Below are positions 33,390 through 41,653 of a DNA stretch of 64,000 bases, one piece after another (the stretch's first letter is position 1; every line of letters begins with the position of its first letter). The notes under the pieces are model-generated. The model did no database searches and had not been told where the DNA came from. It worked only from the letters and a program-made list of their open reading frames with translations. The stretch is from JAVVEG01 sp041751425 (GTDB lineage: Bacteria; Pseudomonadota; Gammaproteobacteria; Pseudomonadales; Pseudohongiellaceae), in the NCBI GenBank assembly GCA_041751425.1, contig JBGSXL010000006.1, positions 4,608-68,607 on the forward strand, given 5' to 3'. The translations under genes were made by a program, and so were the position numbers.

Positions 33390-34529
33390 TCAAGCTATAG
33401 CTGCTTCGGCGAAATTGTGTTGCATTAGTTCATGCCAACGCTGTCGCTGTATTTTCAATTGATATTTAATCTCGCGATACTTGTCGCGCATTTCCAGATG
33501 GTCCCACTTCTCATGCAGCTCGTTGGCTTTGGCGGCGTACCAGTTCTGCCGGTGTTGATACCAGAGATGCAGGGTATGGCTGAGTTGTTCGTATTCATAC
33601 TCGATACGCTCACGCCATTTGTCAGCATTGCCAAGCTGTGCACAGCGTGCGCTGATTTTTTCGTACTGCAGAGCCAGGCGAGCTTTTTCTATCTCTACAG
33701 GTGAGCAGCGTTTCAGATCAGAAGTTAGACCGACCATGGCACAGGTGCGAATAAACCATTTTGTGGGATCGTAATGCCACCATTTGATGCCGTTACGGTA
33801 ATCCCATTGAAAAGTATGGTGATAATTGTGGTAGCCCTCGCCATAGGTGAACAGGGCTAATATTGCATTGTCACGCGCAGAGCTTTTTTCGCTATAAGTC
33901 TGATTGCCCCACATATGAGCGATAGAGTTGATAAGCCATGTCAAATGTTGACTCAACACAAGGCGCAGTAAACCTGCCAGCAGAAGGCAACCAATTATGT
34001 CGCCATTCAGGAAACCCAGAAACGCGGGTAGAGCAATATTCATAATCAGCAGCAGAGACAGATAATGCTTGTGTTGCCAGCGCACGATGGGATCCTGTTG
34101 CAGGTCCTTCACATTAGAGAAATCCTCTTTGGCGCTGGGGTAGTTGCGCAATATCCAGCCGATATGGGAGAACCAGAAACCGCGACCGGCGGAATAGGGG
34201 TCACGGTCGTTATCGTCCACATGCTGGTGATGACGCCGGTGATCAGAGGCCCAGTGCAGCACGTCATTCTGTAGCGCGCAGGCACCGCCTAAAGCAAACA
34301 CTACGCGCAGGAAAGGGTGGGCCTTGTAGGCTTTGTGAGACCATAAGCGGTGATAGCCCGCCGTGATGGACATGCCGCAAAAGCCCATTAACAGAAAGAA
34401 AACTACCCACTCATACAAATCGTAACCATAAAAATAGCCATAGAGAGGCACCAGAGTTACTGCTAACAAGGGAGTCAAGGTGAATAGCACCATATTGGTC
34501 CAATTCACGGGAGGTTTTACTTCGGTCAT
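33390..34529 (-). CDS. Acyl-CoA/acyl-lipid delta-9 fatty acid desaturase
   Basis: The 379-residue membrane-bound di-iron desaturase shows the three histidine boxes HRLWSH, HRRHH and HNYHH, between paired membrane helices, and a C-terminal cytoplasmic tail of about 110 residues. It introduces a cis double bond into saturated acyl chains and so tunes membrane fluidity. The first hydrophobic pair is at about residues 13-55. An 18-bp tandem repeat lies 20-73 bases upstream of the ATG in its leader. The thioredoxin gene follows. Confidence 0.95.
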   Translation of the reverse strand: MTEVKPPVNWTNMVLFTLTPLLAVTLVPLYGYFYGYDLYEWVVFFLLMGFCGMSITAGYHRLWSHKAYKAHPFLRVVFALGGACALQNDVLHWASDHRRHHQHVDDNDRDPYSAGRGFWFSHIGWILRNYPSAKEDFSNVKDLQQDPIVRWQHKHYLSLLLIMNIALPAFLGFLNGDIIGCLLLAGLLRLVLSQHLTWLINSIAHMWGNQTYSEKSSARDNAILALFTYGEGYHNYHHTFQWDYRNGIKWWHYDPTKWFIRTCAMVGLTSDLKRCSPVEIEKARLALQYEKISARCAQLGNADKWRERIEYEYEQLSHTLHLWYQHRQNWYAAKANELHEKWDHLEMRDKYREIKYQLKIQRQRWHELMQHNFAEAAIA

Positions 34530-34548
34530 AATTTTTCGATTCTGAATA

Positions 34549-34602
34549 GTTGTTTGGTTCTAAAATATTGTTTGCTTCTAAAATATTGTTTGCTTCTAAA
34601 CA
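34549..34602. repeat. 18-bp tandem repeat, three copies, ahead of desaturase gene
   Basis: Copies at 34549-34566, 34567-34584 and 34585-34602 share the unit ATTGTTTGCTTCTAAAAT with two or three changes in the outer copies. The array occupies the leader of the desaturase gene on the minus strand. Confidence 0.85.
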
Positions 34603-34782
34603 GTTGCTGGAGCTCATAATATTGCTGCATATAATAAAGGACAGCCAGCAGCGAGAGATTATTGCATGATCTTCGCTGCTAAAAAACCTGCCGCTAAAAA
34701 ACTTCAGGCTCCCGTACTGGATAAGCCAGCCGTAGTTCTGATTTAATTGAACGCTTTAATACATATATTCACGGTCCAAACC

Positions 34783-34998
34783 ATGAAAGACCAGCAATTG
34801 ATAGAGCTGCAGTCGCAGTTGGCGTTTCAGGAAGATCTGTTGCGTGAGTTAAACGATATCGTGGTGCGGCAACAAGCCCAAATTGAAGTCCTGCAGCGAG
34901 AATTGCAACTGCATGCGGACAGGTTGACGGATATTTCTGCCCGCTTACCCGACGGCGTGGCGTCTGGTGCGGAGGACGATAAACCCCCGCACTATTAA
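34783..34998 (+). CDS. slyX: SlyX family protein
   Basis: The 71-residue protein starts at the ATG at 34783 (MKDQQLIELQSQLAFQEDLLRELND), is almost entirely a heptad coiled coil and ends in the family hallmark PPHY. Function is unknown despite the historic link to slyD. The frame is open 12 codons further upstream, but the shorter start matches the family. Confidence 0.93.
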   Translation: MKDQQLIELQSQLAFQEDLLRELNDIVVRQQAQIEVLQRELQLHADRLTDISARLPDGVASGAEDDKPPHY

Positions 34999-35075
34999 CT
35001 CAGACCTGCGTAGCAAAGGCCTGTAAAGTGCATACCTTTGACAGTACTGACAGCTGCCTTTTCAGCAATTAGAAA

Positions 35076-35519
35076 CTACCTTGCCGGTACCACATCATCT
35101 GCCTGCAGGCCTTTATCTCCCTCACTGACAGCGAATTCCACCCGCTGGCCGTCGCGCAATACGCGGTGACCTTCACCACGAATTGACCGAAAGTGGACGA
35201 AAATATCATCGCCACTGTCCCGTGTTATGAAACCGAAGCCTTTGCTGGCGTTAAACCATTTCACGCTGCCACTTTCGCGGCTGCTGCCGATGCTACGCTG
35301 ACTGTTGTCACGATAAGAGTCGTTGCGTGAGCGTTTTCGTGCGGGAGCATTGTTACGGCCACCTAACCAGACTGAGATAAGGCTGACCATGAAAATGAAA
35401 ACAAGAAAATAGGGAAGGTTTGTGGAGCTAAGAGTGAAATCCAACGATGAAAAGTACCAAGCGGGCACTGCGGCAATCAAGGTAACTATAATGGCGGTGG
35501 TGATTAATTTGCTTAACAT
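35076..35519 (-). CDS. Membrane-anchored cold-shock-domain protein
   Basis: The 147-residue protein has two predicted membrane helices (about residues 5-22 and 36-52), a basic, Ser/Arg-rich linker (RNNAPARKRSRNDSYRDN) and a C-terminal cold-shock domain with both RNA-binding motifs intact: KGFGFI (RNP1) and DIFVHF (RNP2). Free CspA proteins are about 70 residues and soluble, so this places a single-stranded nucleic-acid-binding domain at the inner membrane. Function is unknown. The C-terminus QADDVVPAR is normal for the domain. Confidence 0.9.
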   Translation of the reverse strand: MLSKLITTAIIVTLIAAVPAWYFSSLDFTLSSTNLPYFLVFIFMVSLISVWLGGRNNAPARKRSRNDSYRDNSQRSIGSSRESGSVKWFNASKGFGFITRDSGDDIFVHFRSIRGEGHRVLRDGQRVEFAVSEGDKGLQADDVVPAR

Positions 35520-35933
35520 GGAAACTCTCTTCTTCTAATTATTTTTAGTTATTGGCGATATTGGCTGTATTTCTGGTTAGGGTGTTGCTATGTCCGTTTA
35601 CTTCCTCCTTGGTGCAGCTAACATACTGATTTTAATAACTTATCTGTTTAGATATCGATAAGCGAGGAGCTTTGGGTTTGCCGGCACGAGTTTAACACGA
35701 ACCTGATGGTTGACTGCAATGTGTCGTGGTTGGGTGATCAGTAAACCTGATTTTCCAAGGCCTGACATCCGGTTAAGCAGCTATTCAGCTTCCGCTTGTT
35801 AATGTGCGCTCAAGAGTCAGGATTGGACTGCAAGAATAAGCAGTCGGCAGGCTCCGCTAACGGATTGAAAGGTTGGCGACTTACCCTTGGGGAGTACCCC
35901 GTGCGGGTACACACAAAAAGCGAGGAAAACGCA
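35520..35933. other. 414-base gap with hairpins and one possible tiny gene
   Basis: Between the cold-shock gene and the glycine-zipper gene there is no conventional gene. A 23-codon reading frame with a good ribosome site is described separately at 35590-35661. GACTGC/GCAGTC (35826-35845) can form a hairpin. Just before the glycine-zipper ribosome site, GGGG/CCCC (35889-35900) and GTACCC/GGGTAC (35894-35910) are mutually exclusive stems. Confidence 0.5.
35590..35661 (+). CDS. Possible 23-residue single-helix membrane peptide
   Basis: ATG at 35590 is preceded by AGGG at 7 bases. It encodes MSVYFLLGAANILILITYLF plus RYR and then TAA: one hydrophobic helix with a short basic end, the usual look of small bacterial membrane proteins. 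It diverges from the membrane-anchored cold-shock gene. There is no homology evidence, so it may be chance. Confidence 0.3.
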   Translation: MSVYFLLGAANILILITYLFRYR

Positions 35934-36464
35934 ATGAAGAAGCTGATTAGTGGTTCCGTAGTGACGACCGGATTGCTGATGGCAGCACTGCCTGCACCGG
36001 CAAACACCAGTTATGATTATGCAACAGTGTTAGAGTCAATTCCCGTTTATCAGACTATAGAGGTGTCCACGCCGCGTCAGGAATGCTGGAATGAGCGTGT
36101 GGTTTCACGTCATTATGACGACAGGCAGCGTAGCAATACGCCGGTGATTATCAGTACGATCATAGGTGGCGCATTGGGCAATGCCGTGGGTAATGGCAAA
36201 TCCAATCGACGCATTGGAACCGCAGTAGGAGCGGTGTTGGGTCACTCTGTGGGACGTGATATAGTGCGTCACAACAGCAGATCCTCAGTAGACCGCTATG
36301 AAGACGTGCGGCGCTGTGATGTAGTGGATGAGTATTACGAGCAGGAGCGGCTGGTTGGCTATCATGTACGCTACGAATATAACGGCGAAGAGTACACCGT
36401 GCGCATGGACCATGATCCGGGTGAGCAAATACAGGTCAAAGTGCGTGTAGAACCGGTCAGGTGA
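35934..36464 (+). CDS. Glycine-zipper 2TM (17 kDa antigen-like) envelope protein
   Basis: From the ATG at 35934 (after CGAGGA) the 176-residue product has a signal peptide (MKKLISGSVVTTGLLMAALPAPA), a glycine-zipper segment (IISTIIGGALGNAVGNGKSNRRIGTAVGAVLGHSVG, about residues 72-107) and a C-terminal region with CDVVDEYYEQERLVGYHVRYEYNGEEYTVRM. This is the Rickettsia-17-kDa-antigen/2TM glycine-zipper family, outer-membrane or periplasmic, role unclear. It has no lipobox. The PepSY/two-component genes follow downstream. Confidence 0.85.
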   Translation: MKKLISGSVVTTGLLMAALPAPANTSYDYATVLESIPVYQTIEVSTPRQECWNERVVSRHYDDRQRSNTPVIISTIIGGALGNAVGNGKSNRRIGTAVGAVLGHSVGRDIVRHNSRSSVDRYEDVRRCDVVDEYYEQERLVGYHVRYEYNGEEYTVRMDHDPGEQIQVKVRVEPVR

Positions 36465-36541
36465 GCACTTGGCTCTTGAGCGAGTGAGTCGGTGGCTGGT
36501 TCGCATTCTTTACTGCGGCTGCCTACAGCAGAGGTTGAATT

Positions 36542-36898
36542 GTGATTTCCAGGTTGTTAACACGCTCAAGATTGCACATTTCCGTGCGTGCCGCAGGTTT
36601 TAACAATCTGGGGTACGCCATTGTGCTTGCTTCCCTGTTGTTTGTTGTTGCGCCCCCGGTTTCCGCTCAGCAGTCACTTCTTCCTGCACCTCCACCAGTT
36701 GTATTGCAGGAGGCGCCGCGTGTCACGCAAAGGGAGGCATTGGATATTGCTCGTGAACGATTTCCGGGAACTGTGATCAGCATTAATGAAGTGCAGTCAC
36801 GCAACGCGCCTATGCGTTATCGCATCCGCATGGACAATGAAGGCAATATTTTTACAGTGTTTGTCAACTCAGTCACAGGTGCAGTCTCTCGCGAGTAG
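36542..36898 (+). CDS. PepSY-domain protein
   Basis: The 118-residue protein, starting at GTG 36542 with AGAGG upstream, has a signal or anchor (YAIVLASLLFVVAPPVSA) followed by one PepSY domain (VTQREALDIARERFPGTVISINEVQSRNAPMRYRIRMDNEGNIFTVFVNSVTGAV). Such small periplasmic proteins commonly sit with PhoPQ-like systems and are thought to modulate the sensor. It ends 60 bases before the response regulator, so the three probably form an operon. Confidence 0.9.
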   Translation: MISRLLTRSRLHISVRAAGFNNLGYAIVLASLLFVVAPPVSAQQSLLPAPPPVVLQEAPRVTQREALDIARERFPGTVISINEVQSRNAPMRYRIRMDNEGNIFTVFVNSVTGAVSRE

Positions 36899-36958
36899 AC
36901 AGAAGTGACTCAGTGATGGGTTGAGATATGCACGGAGTGAAATGCATCGGAGACATGA

Positions 36959-37633
36959 ATGCGTCTGTTGATAGTTGAGGATGAAAGCCTGCTGCGTCAG
37001 CAACTGGCTCAAGGGCTGATTAAACAAGGATACGTAGTTGATGATGCAGCAGATGGCAGCGCTGGTCTGTATTACGCGACAGAGTATTCCTACGACGCCG
37101 CCATCATAGACTTGGGCTTGCCAAAACTTGACGGCATTTCACTGGTGCGTGAGATCAGAAAATTGGGAAAGACTTTTCCAGTCTTGATTCTTACAGCACG
37201 CGGTGACTGGCAGGATAAAGTAGCCGGTTTGGATGCCGGCGCAGATGACTATGTAGTGAAACCGTTCCAACTGGAAGAGATTCTTGCGCGCTTAAATGCC
37301 TTGCTGCGACGTGCCGCCGGTTTTGCTAAATCCACTATTGAATTTGGACCGTTAATGCTGGACCTGACCAGCAAGCGTGTCACTGTTTCTGGTAATCCCA
37401 CAGAACTGACTGCTTATGAGTACAAGATGCTCGAATATCTGATGCTGCATCCGGATCAGGTAGTTTCCAAGACTGAACTCACCGAACATTTGTATGCTCA
37501 GGACTATGATCGCGACAGCAACGTGTTGGAAGTTTTCGTGCGCCGTCTGCGCCAGAAACTCGATCCCGCAGAAACCCTGAAGCCGATTGAAACCATACGT
37601 GGCCAGGGATACCGATTCCGTACCTTGAGCTGA
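36959..37633 (+). CDS. OmpR-family response regulator (PhoP-like)
   Basis: The 224-residue regulator has a receiver domain with phosphorylatable D51 (IIDLGLPKLDG), T/K conserved positions (LTARGDWQDK, YVVKPF) and an OmpR-type winged helix (LTAYEYKMLEYLMLHPDQVVSKTELTEHLYAQDYDRDSNVLEVFVRRLRQKLDP). The sequence resembles PhoP. It is 13 bases upstream of its histidine kinase. An ATG 4 bases earlier is out of frame. Confidence 0.95.
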   Translation: MRLLIVEDESLLRQQLAQGLIKQGYVVDDAADGSAGLYYATEYSYDAAIIDLGLPKLDGISLVREIRKLGKTFPVLILTARGDWQDKVAGLDAGADDYVVKPFQLEEILARLNALLRRAAGFAKSTIEFGPLMLDLTSKRVTVSGNPTELTAYEYKMLEYLMLHPDQVVSKTELTEHLYAQDYDRDSNVLEVFVRRLRQKLDPAETLKPIETIRGQGYRFRTLS

Positions 37634-37646
37634 CCTCGGTAACTTA

Positions 37647-39083
37647 ATGACTGCGGCTACCGTTCATTCCGAGTACTCATTGCAAACCCGCCTGCTGGTT
37701 GCCGTCAGCATTCTTCTCACAATTTTTCTTGGTCTTACCGGTATCGTGCTGGATCGTGCTTTCCGTAACAGTGTGGAGGCCGGCGTAGCCGAGCAACTGC
37801 AATTACAGATATATGTACTGCTGGCTGCCGTGGAAGAAGAGGCTGGTGAGTTCTATTTTGCAGAAGATTTTCGCGAAGCACGTTTGTCTCAGCTGAACTC
37901 TGGAATTTACGGTTTCGTCAGTAACCCTTCATCTGGTGAATTGCTACGTACACCTTCGGCATTGGAAGTAAATTTTTCCGAACTTGATTTCTGGCGCCAA
38001 TCGCTGGGGCGTGGTGAAAACAATTTCACCCGTGTGAATCTGGACAACAGCACGGGCATCAACGAGGAATACTTTGTCGTCAGCTACGGGGTTGTATGGG
38101 AGAACCAAGAGGAAAGCCTTACGTTCTCCATTCTGGAAACCACCAGCACCTATTTGACTGAGGTAAATAATTTCCGCGCCAGTTTGTGGTCGTGGTTGGG
38201 TGGTGTAGCCGTGCTTCTGCTCGTGCTGCAATTATTGTTGTTGCGCTGGGGGTTGGAGCCGCTGCGCAGATTAGCAGGCGATCTGAAGTTGATCGAGAAT
38301 GGAGACAGCGAGGAATTGCAGAAAAATTATCCGCGTGAATTACGCGCGGTAACCGACAATCTGAATTTGTTGATCAAGGCAGAACGCAAGCAGCAGTCTC
38401 GTTATCGCACAACGCTGGGCGATCTGGCGCACAGCTTGAAAACACCGCTTGCTGTGATTCAGGGGTCAATGGAAAACCTGACTGATGCCAATGTCAGGAC
38501 ACTTTCTTCTTCAGATAAAAAGCAGATACAACAGGTGACAGAACAACTCGAGCGCATGAATCAAATCATCAGTTATCAATTGCAACGGGCGGTAAAGGCT
38601 AACAGTGCCACCACATTGGCCCGCAGAGTAAGAGTGGCTGATGTGGTCAACCGAATTGTCAGCGCTCTGGACAAAGTCTACGCCAGTAAAGGAATAGAAA
38701 CTCAGGTTGCAGCAGATCCGCAGGCGTTGTTTCTGGGTGATGAACGCGATCTGATGGAGATTCTTGGTAACTTGTTGGATAACGCTTATAAATATGGAAA
38801 GCGGGGAGTGAAAGTTCAGGTACACTCCATCGCAAGCCCGGAACGACAATTAAGTATCATAATTGAAGATGATGGGCCGGGAATTCCGGAGGAGCATCGG
38901 GATTTCGTTTTGCAACGCGGTGCGCGGGTTGATACGTTGGCTCAGGGTCAGGGAATAGGGTTGGCTGTAGTGACGGATATTGTCGGCAGCTACGGAGGGC
39001 AGATAGAGATAGGCAACAATGCTGCCGGGGGCGCCAGAGTGCAGGTGGTTTTCAGCAACTTCCAGACTCAGGAGAGCCCGTAG
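37647..39083 (+). CDS. Sensor histidine kinase (PhoQ-like)
   Basis: The 478-residue kinase has two membrane helices (about 15-37 and 182-202) enclosing an acidic periplasmic sensor domain (EEEAGEFYFAEDF...), a HAMP-like linker, a phospho-acceptor His262 (DLAHSLKTPLAVI) and an HATPase domain (NLLDNAYKYGKRG, DDGPGIP, GQGIGLAVV). The acidic sensor and AHSLKTPL motif are PhoQ-like, suggesting sensing of divalent cations or cationic peptides, which is inference. It ends 9 bases from the convergent TSUP gene. Confidence 0.93.
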   Translation: MTAATVHSEYSLQTRLLVAVSILLTIFLGLTGIVLDRAFRNSVEAGVAEQLQLQIYVLLAAVEEEAGEFYFAEDFREARLSQLNSGIYGFVSNPSSGELLRTPSALEVNFSELDFWRQSLGRGENNFTRVNLDNSTGINEEYFVVSYGVVWENQEESLTFSILETTSTYLTEVNNFRASLWSWLGGVAVLLLVLQLLLLRWGLEPLRRLAGDLKLIENGDSEELQKNYPRELRAVTDNLNLLIKAERKQQSRYRTTLGDLAHSLKTPLAVIQGSMENLTDANVRTLSSSDKKQIQQVTEQLERMNQIISYQLQRAVKANSATTLARRVRVADVVNRIVSALDKVYASKGIETQVAADPQALFLGDERDLMEILGNLLDNAYKYGKRGVKVQVHSIASPERQLSIIIEDDGPGIPEEHRDFVLQRGARVDTLAQGQGIGLAVVTDIVGSYGGQIEIGNNAAGGARVQVVFSNFQTQESP

Positions 39084-39092
39084 TCATCTACG

Positions 39093-39851
39093 TCAGAAAA
39101 TCAACGCGGCCACACATGAGCAAAGAGTCATACCAAACAGAAACCATTTGATGGTCTCCTGCTTTGCTTTTACGGCAAACTTCACAGTCAGATAGGCACC
39201 CAGCATAGTTCCGCCGGCCAGAATCAACCCGGGTGCCCAGCGAACCTGATCAAAATAGATAAAAATTGCCAGCGCCACTAAAGTAAACGCCAGTGAACAC
39301 ACCATTTTTAAGGCATTCGCGCGTACCAGGTCATAGCGTAATCCGCCGGCTAGCGCCGCCAGCAGAATGAAACCAACACCTGCTTGCACAAAACCACCAT
39401 AGATACCGGCTAAAAACATGGCCCACCACGCACCGCGGCTTTCCTTGATGGAACGCACGGGGGTGCCAGGTGGGGGTGCCATCAAATTGGGTCGTATCAG
39501 AATGACAATAGACATAGTGATGATAGTGCCCAGCAGCAAAGGTTTCAGCGCGACCGGTGGCATTATGGCTGCCGCGACAGCACCAATCGTGCCACCAATC
39601 AGATTAGGAATCAGGATTGGCCAGATAGCTGGTACATCAAGACGATCATATTTCTTGAACCCACGCACACCGACAATACACTGCAAGGCGACGGCAACCC
39701 GATTAGTTCCATTGGCCACATCTGCTGGCAGCCCCAGAAGCATCAGGACCGGCAAAGTAAGATTGGAGCCACCGCCGGCTATAGTATTGATACCGCCAGC
39801 CACAAACCCGACCATGGCAAGAACGAAAAGCAGGGGAATGTTGTAGTCCAT
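39093..39851 (-). CDS. TauE/SafE (TSUP) family membrane permease
   Basis: The 252-residue protein has about eight hydrophobic segments and the family signature GFVAGGINTIAGGGSNLTLPVLMLLGLPADVANGTNRVA at the start of the first repeat, with a second related repeat (AGIYGGFVQAGVGFILL). TSUP proteins export or import sulfite, sulfoacetate or related anions; the substrate is not determinable here. It converges on the PhoQ-like gene and is not obviously linked to neighbours. Confidence 0.92.
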   Translation of the reverse strand: MDYNIPLLFVLAMVGFVAGGINTIAGGGSNLTLPVLMLLGLPADVANGTNRVAVALQCIVGVRGFKKYDRLDVPAIWPILIPNLIGGTIGAVAAAIMPPVALKPLLLGTIITMSIVILIRPNLMAPPPGTPVRSIKESRGAWWAMFLAGIYGGFVQAGVGFILLAALAGGLRYDLVRANALKMVCSLAFTLVALAIFIYFDQVRWAPGLILAGGTMLGAYLTVKFAVKAKQETIKWFLFGMTLCSCVAALIF

Positions 39852-40181
39852 TAGACAAAAAAGCCTCGGGTACTCACGAAGCAGCGGGACACTGCTTCCG
39901 GACCGCGCGCATTATAAGGAAAAAAGCCTGCGCTGGCGACCGCGTTGATATGGATGATTTATCAATTATCCAGCATTGGTTGGCTTCGGGGTGCCTTATT
40001 TGCAAGCGTTTGTCGAACGCAGCGATACCAACAGTCAGGCCAAGGCGTTGTTGACGACCTTGAACTATACTCATAGTGAAGCCATCAATCGTCGCGCCCT
40101 AGGGGCGGTCTGTGGCAGCTCGCCATTCCGGGCGGTCAGCTCGCGGGTAGACTCGAGGCTACCCTATGCAGGAGAACTGTT
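39852..40181. other. 330-base gap ahead of the minor pilin operon
   Basis: No recognisable gene. GAAGCAG (39878-39884) and CTGCTTC (39892-39898) form a 7-bp hairpin in the leader of the TSUP gene. The right part should contain the pilV promoter; I see no convincing sigma-54 site. AGGAG lies at good spacing before the pilV ATG. Confidence 0.4.
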
Positions 40182-40667
40182 ATGACTCGTCAGAGGGGAA
40201 CTACGCTGATTGAAGTGCTGATGTCTCTGCTGATTCTTGCGATAGGTTTGTTGGGCATGTTGGGCTTGCAGACCGTGAGTCTGCGAAACACGCAGACAGC
40301 CTATTTTCGAACGCAGGCCACAGTCATGACAGCGGATATTATCGAACGTATGCGTGCTAATGCGCAGGGTGTCCGTGCAGGAAGTTATGATGATGCCGTG
40401 GGTGCTTTGACTGCAGCCTGTCTGACTGTCGCTGGTTGTGCTCCCCATGTGATGGCGGGGCATGATATTGCTGAGTGGCAGGCGGCCCTGCAAGCAGATT
40501 TGCCATCCGGTACAGGAGTTGTTTGTATCGATTCAACGTCAGACGATGGTACTCCGGTTGCTGACGCCTGCGACGGAATTGGCATGAACCATGTTGTTAA
40601 AGTGTGGTGGGACGACAATCGCGACGGTACCGCTAATCAGCGCGCCATTATCAGTCTGCGGTTTTAA
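40182..40667 (+). CDS. pilV: Type IV minor pilin PilV
   Basis: The 161-residue prepilin has a very short leader and class III signal (MTRQRG|TTLIEVLMSLLILAIGLLGMLGLQTVS): cleavage after Gly6, Glu5 of the mature chain and a hydrophobic N-terminal helix. The body with internal Cys pairs fits PilV-type minor pilins that prime pilus assembly. It heads pilV-pilW-pilX-pilE, with 29 bases to pilW. Confidence 0.9.
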   Translation: MTRQRGTTLIEVLMSLLILAIGLLGMLGLQTVSLRNTQTAYFRTQATVMTADIIERMRANAQGVRAGSYDDAVGALTAACLTVAGCAPHVMAGHDIAEWQAALQADLPSGTGVVCIDSTSDDGTPVADACDGIGMNHVVKVWWDDNRDGTANQRAIISLRF

Positions 40668-40696
40668 CTTCCAGCATTGAACGAGCGAAATGGAGC

Positions 40697-41635
40697 ATGC
40701 ACAAAGGTAAACATGGTAACCAGCGTATAGCCACAGGTTTCACTCTCATTGAGATGTTGATTGCCATGGTGATTGGTTTAGCTTTGGCTGCCGGCGTTAT
40801 AAAGATTTATGTCGACAATACGCAAACCGAGCGCATACAGAAAGCACGTGCGCGAATGCAGGAAAATGGTCGTTTCGCACTTAATTTCCTGACTCAGGAA
40901 ATTCGCATGGCGGGGTATCCGGGTTGTCTGTGCGATATCGAGTCCTCCCAATACGAAAATACGCTGGAAGACTCACCGCCAACCTTTCAGCCTGTTATAG
41001 GAATACAAGGATGGGAAGCTGCCGGAACAGCGCCAGGTGAAATGTACAATAGTGTTAATAATGTTGCAGTGACCAGCACTGACGGCGGCGGTTGGATCGC
41101 GACGGCTGGTACTGTATTGGATTCGACGATGGCAATGCCGGGTACAGATATTATAAAAATTTGGAGTGCTGCTGATGGTAGCGCATCAATTGACTTCGTA
41201 GCATCCGGTGAGTTGGTACAACTGCAAGGCATCAGTTTTTATATTGGCAAACGCGGTAATGTAGCGACAAACCCATCGGCACTATTCCGCCGAGAGTCAA
41301 ACGCAACCGCTGTTTATGCCGCTCAGGAACTGATTGAAGGTGTCGAGAGTATGCAGATTCTTTATGGACTTAATCTGGATAATGACTATAAAAAGACAGT
41401 TGGCGCTTATGTGTCAGCCAATCTGGTTGAGAATTGGGCAAGTGTAGTGAGCGTCAGAGTGAGCCTGTTGATTCAATCAGTTGAGGATAGCCTGGTAGCT
41501 TCACCACAGCCTTATACATTCAACGGTGTTGTTTATGACGGTAGTGCAGGCAATGGCAGTTTGCCAGCGGATCGCAGATTGCGCAGGGTATTTACCAGCA
41601 CAATCACTTTACGTAATCGGGCAATGGGTCGCTAA
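40697..41635 (+). CDS. pilW: Type IV minor pilin PilW
   Basis: The 312-residue prepilin has a class III leader ending at TG|FTLIEMLIAMVIGLALAAGVIKIYVDNTQT, followed by RARMQENGRFALNFLTQEIRMAGYPGC, the family hallmark of PilW. Length is typical. GGAG sits unusually close to the ATG, so the start is slightly uncertain. It is co-transcribed with pilV and pilX. Confidence 0.92.
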   Translation: MHKGKHGNQRIATGFTLIEMLIAMVIGLALAAGVIKIYVDNTQTERIQKARARMQENGRFALNFLTQEIRMAGYPGCLCDIESSQYENTLEDSPPTFQPVIGIQGWEAAGTAPGEMYNSVNNVAVTSTDGGGWIATAGTVLDSTMAMPGTDIIKIWSAADGSASIDFVASGELVQLQGISFYIGKRGNVATNPSALFRRESNATAVYAAQELIEGVESMQILYGLNLDNDYKKTVGAYVSANLVENWASVVSVRVSLLIQSVEDSLVASPQPYTFNGVVYDGSAGNGSLPADRRLRRVFTSTITLRNRAMGR

Positions 41636-41653
41636 GTGATAAGTGGAATCAAT

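Noticed and set aside
34411..34617. 68-codon frame with repeated LEANNI units overlapping the desaturase start
   Set aside because: The peptide repeat is only the translation of the 18-bp tandem DNA repeat, and the frame overlaps the real desaturase N-terminus.
39852..40181. Sigma-54 promoter for the pilin operon
   Set aside because: PilR is sigma-54 dependent, but I found no GG-N10-GC element with adequate match here; the best candidate matches only half of the -24 box.
39976..40185. Open frame of 69 codons in the gap before pilV
   Set aside because: It lacks a good start and ribosome site and resembles no family; it overlaps the pilV start.
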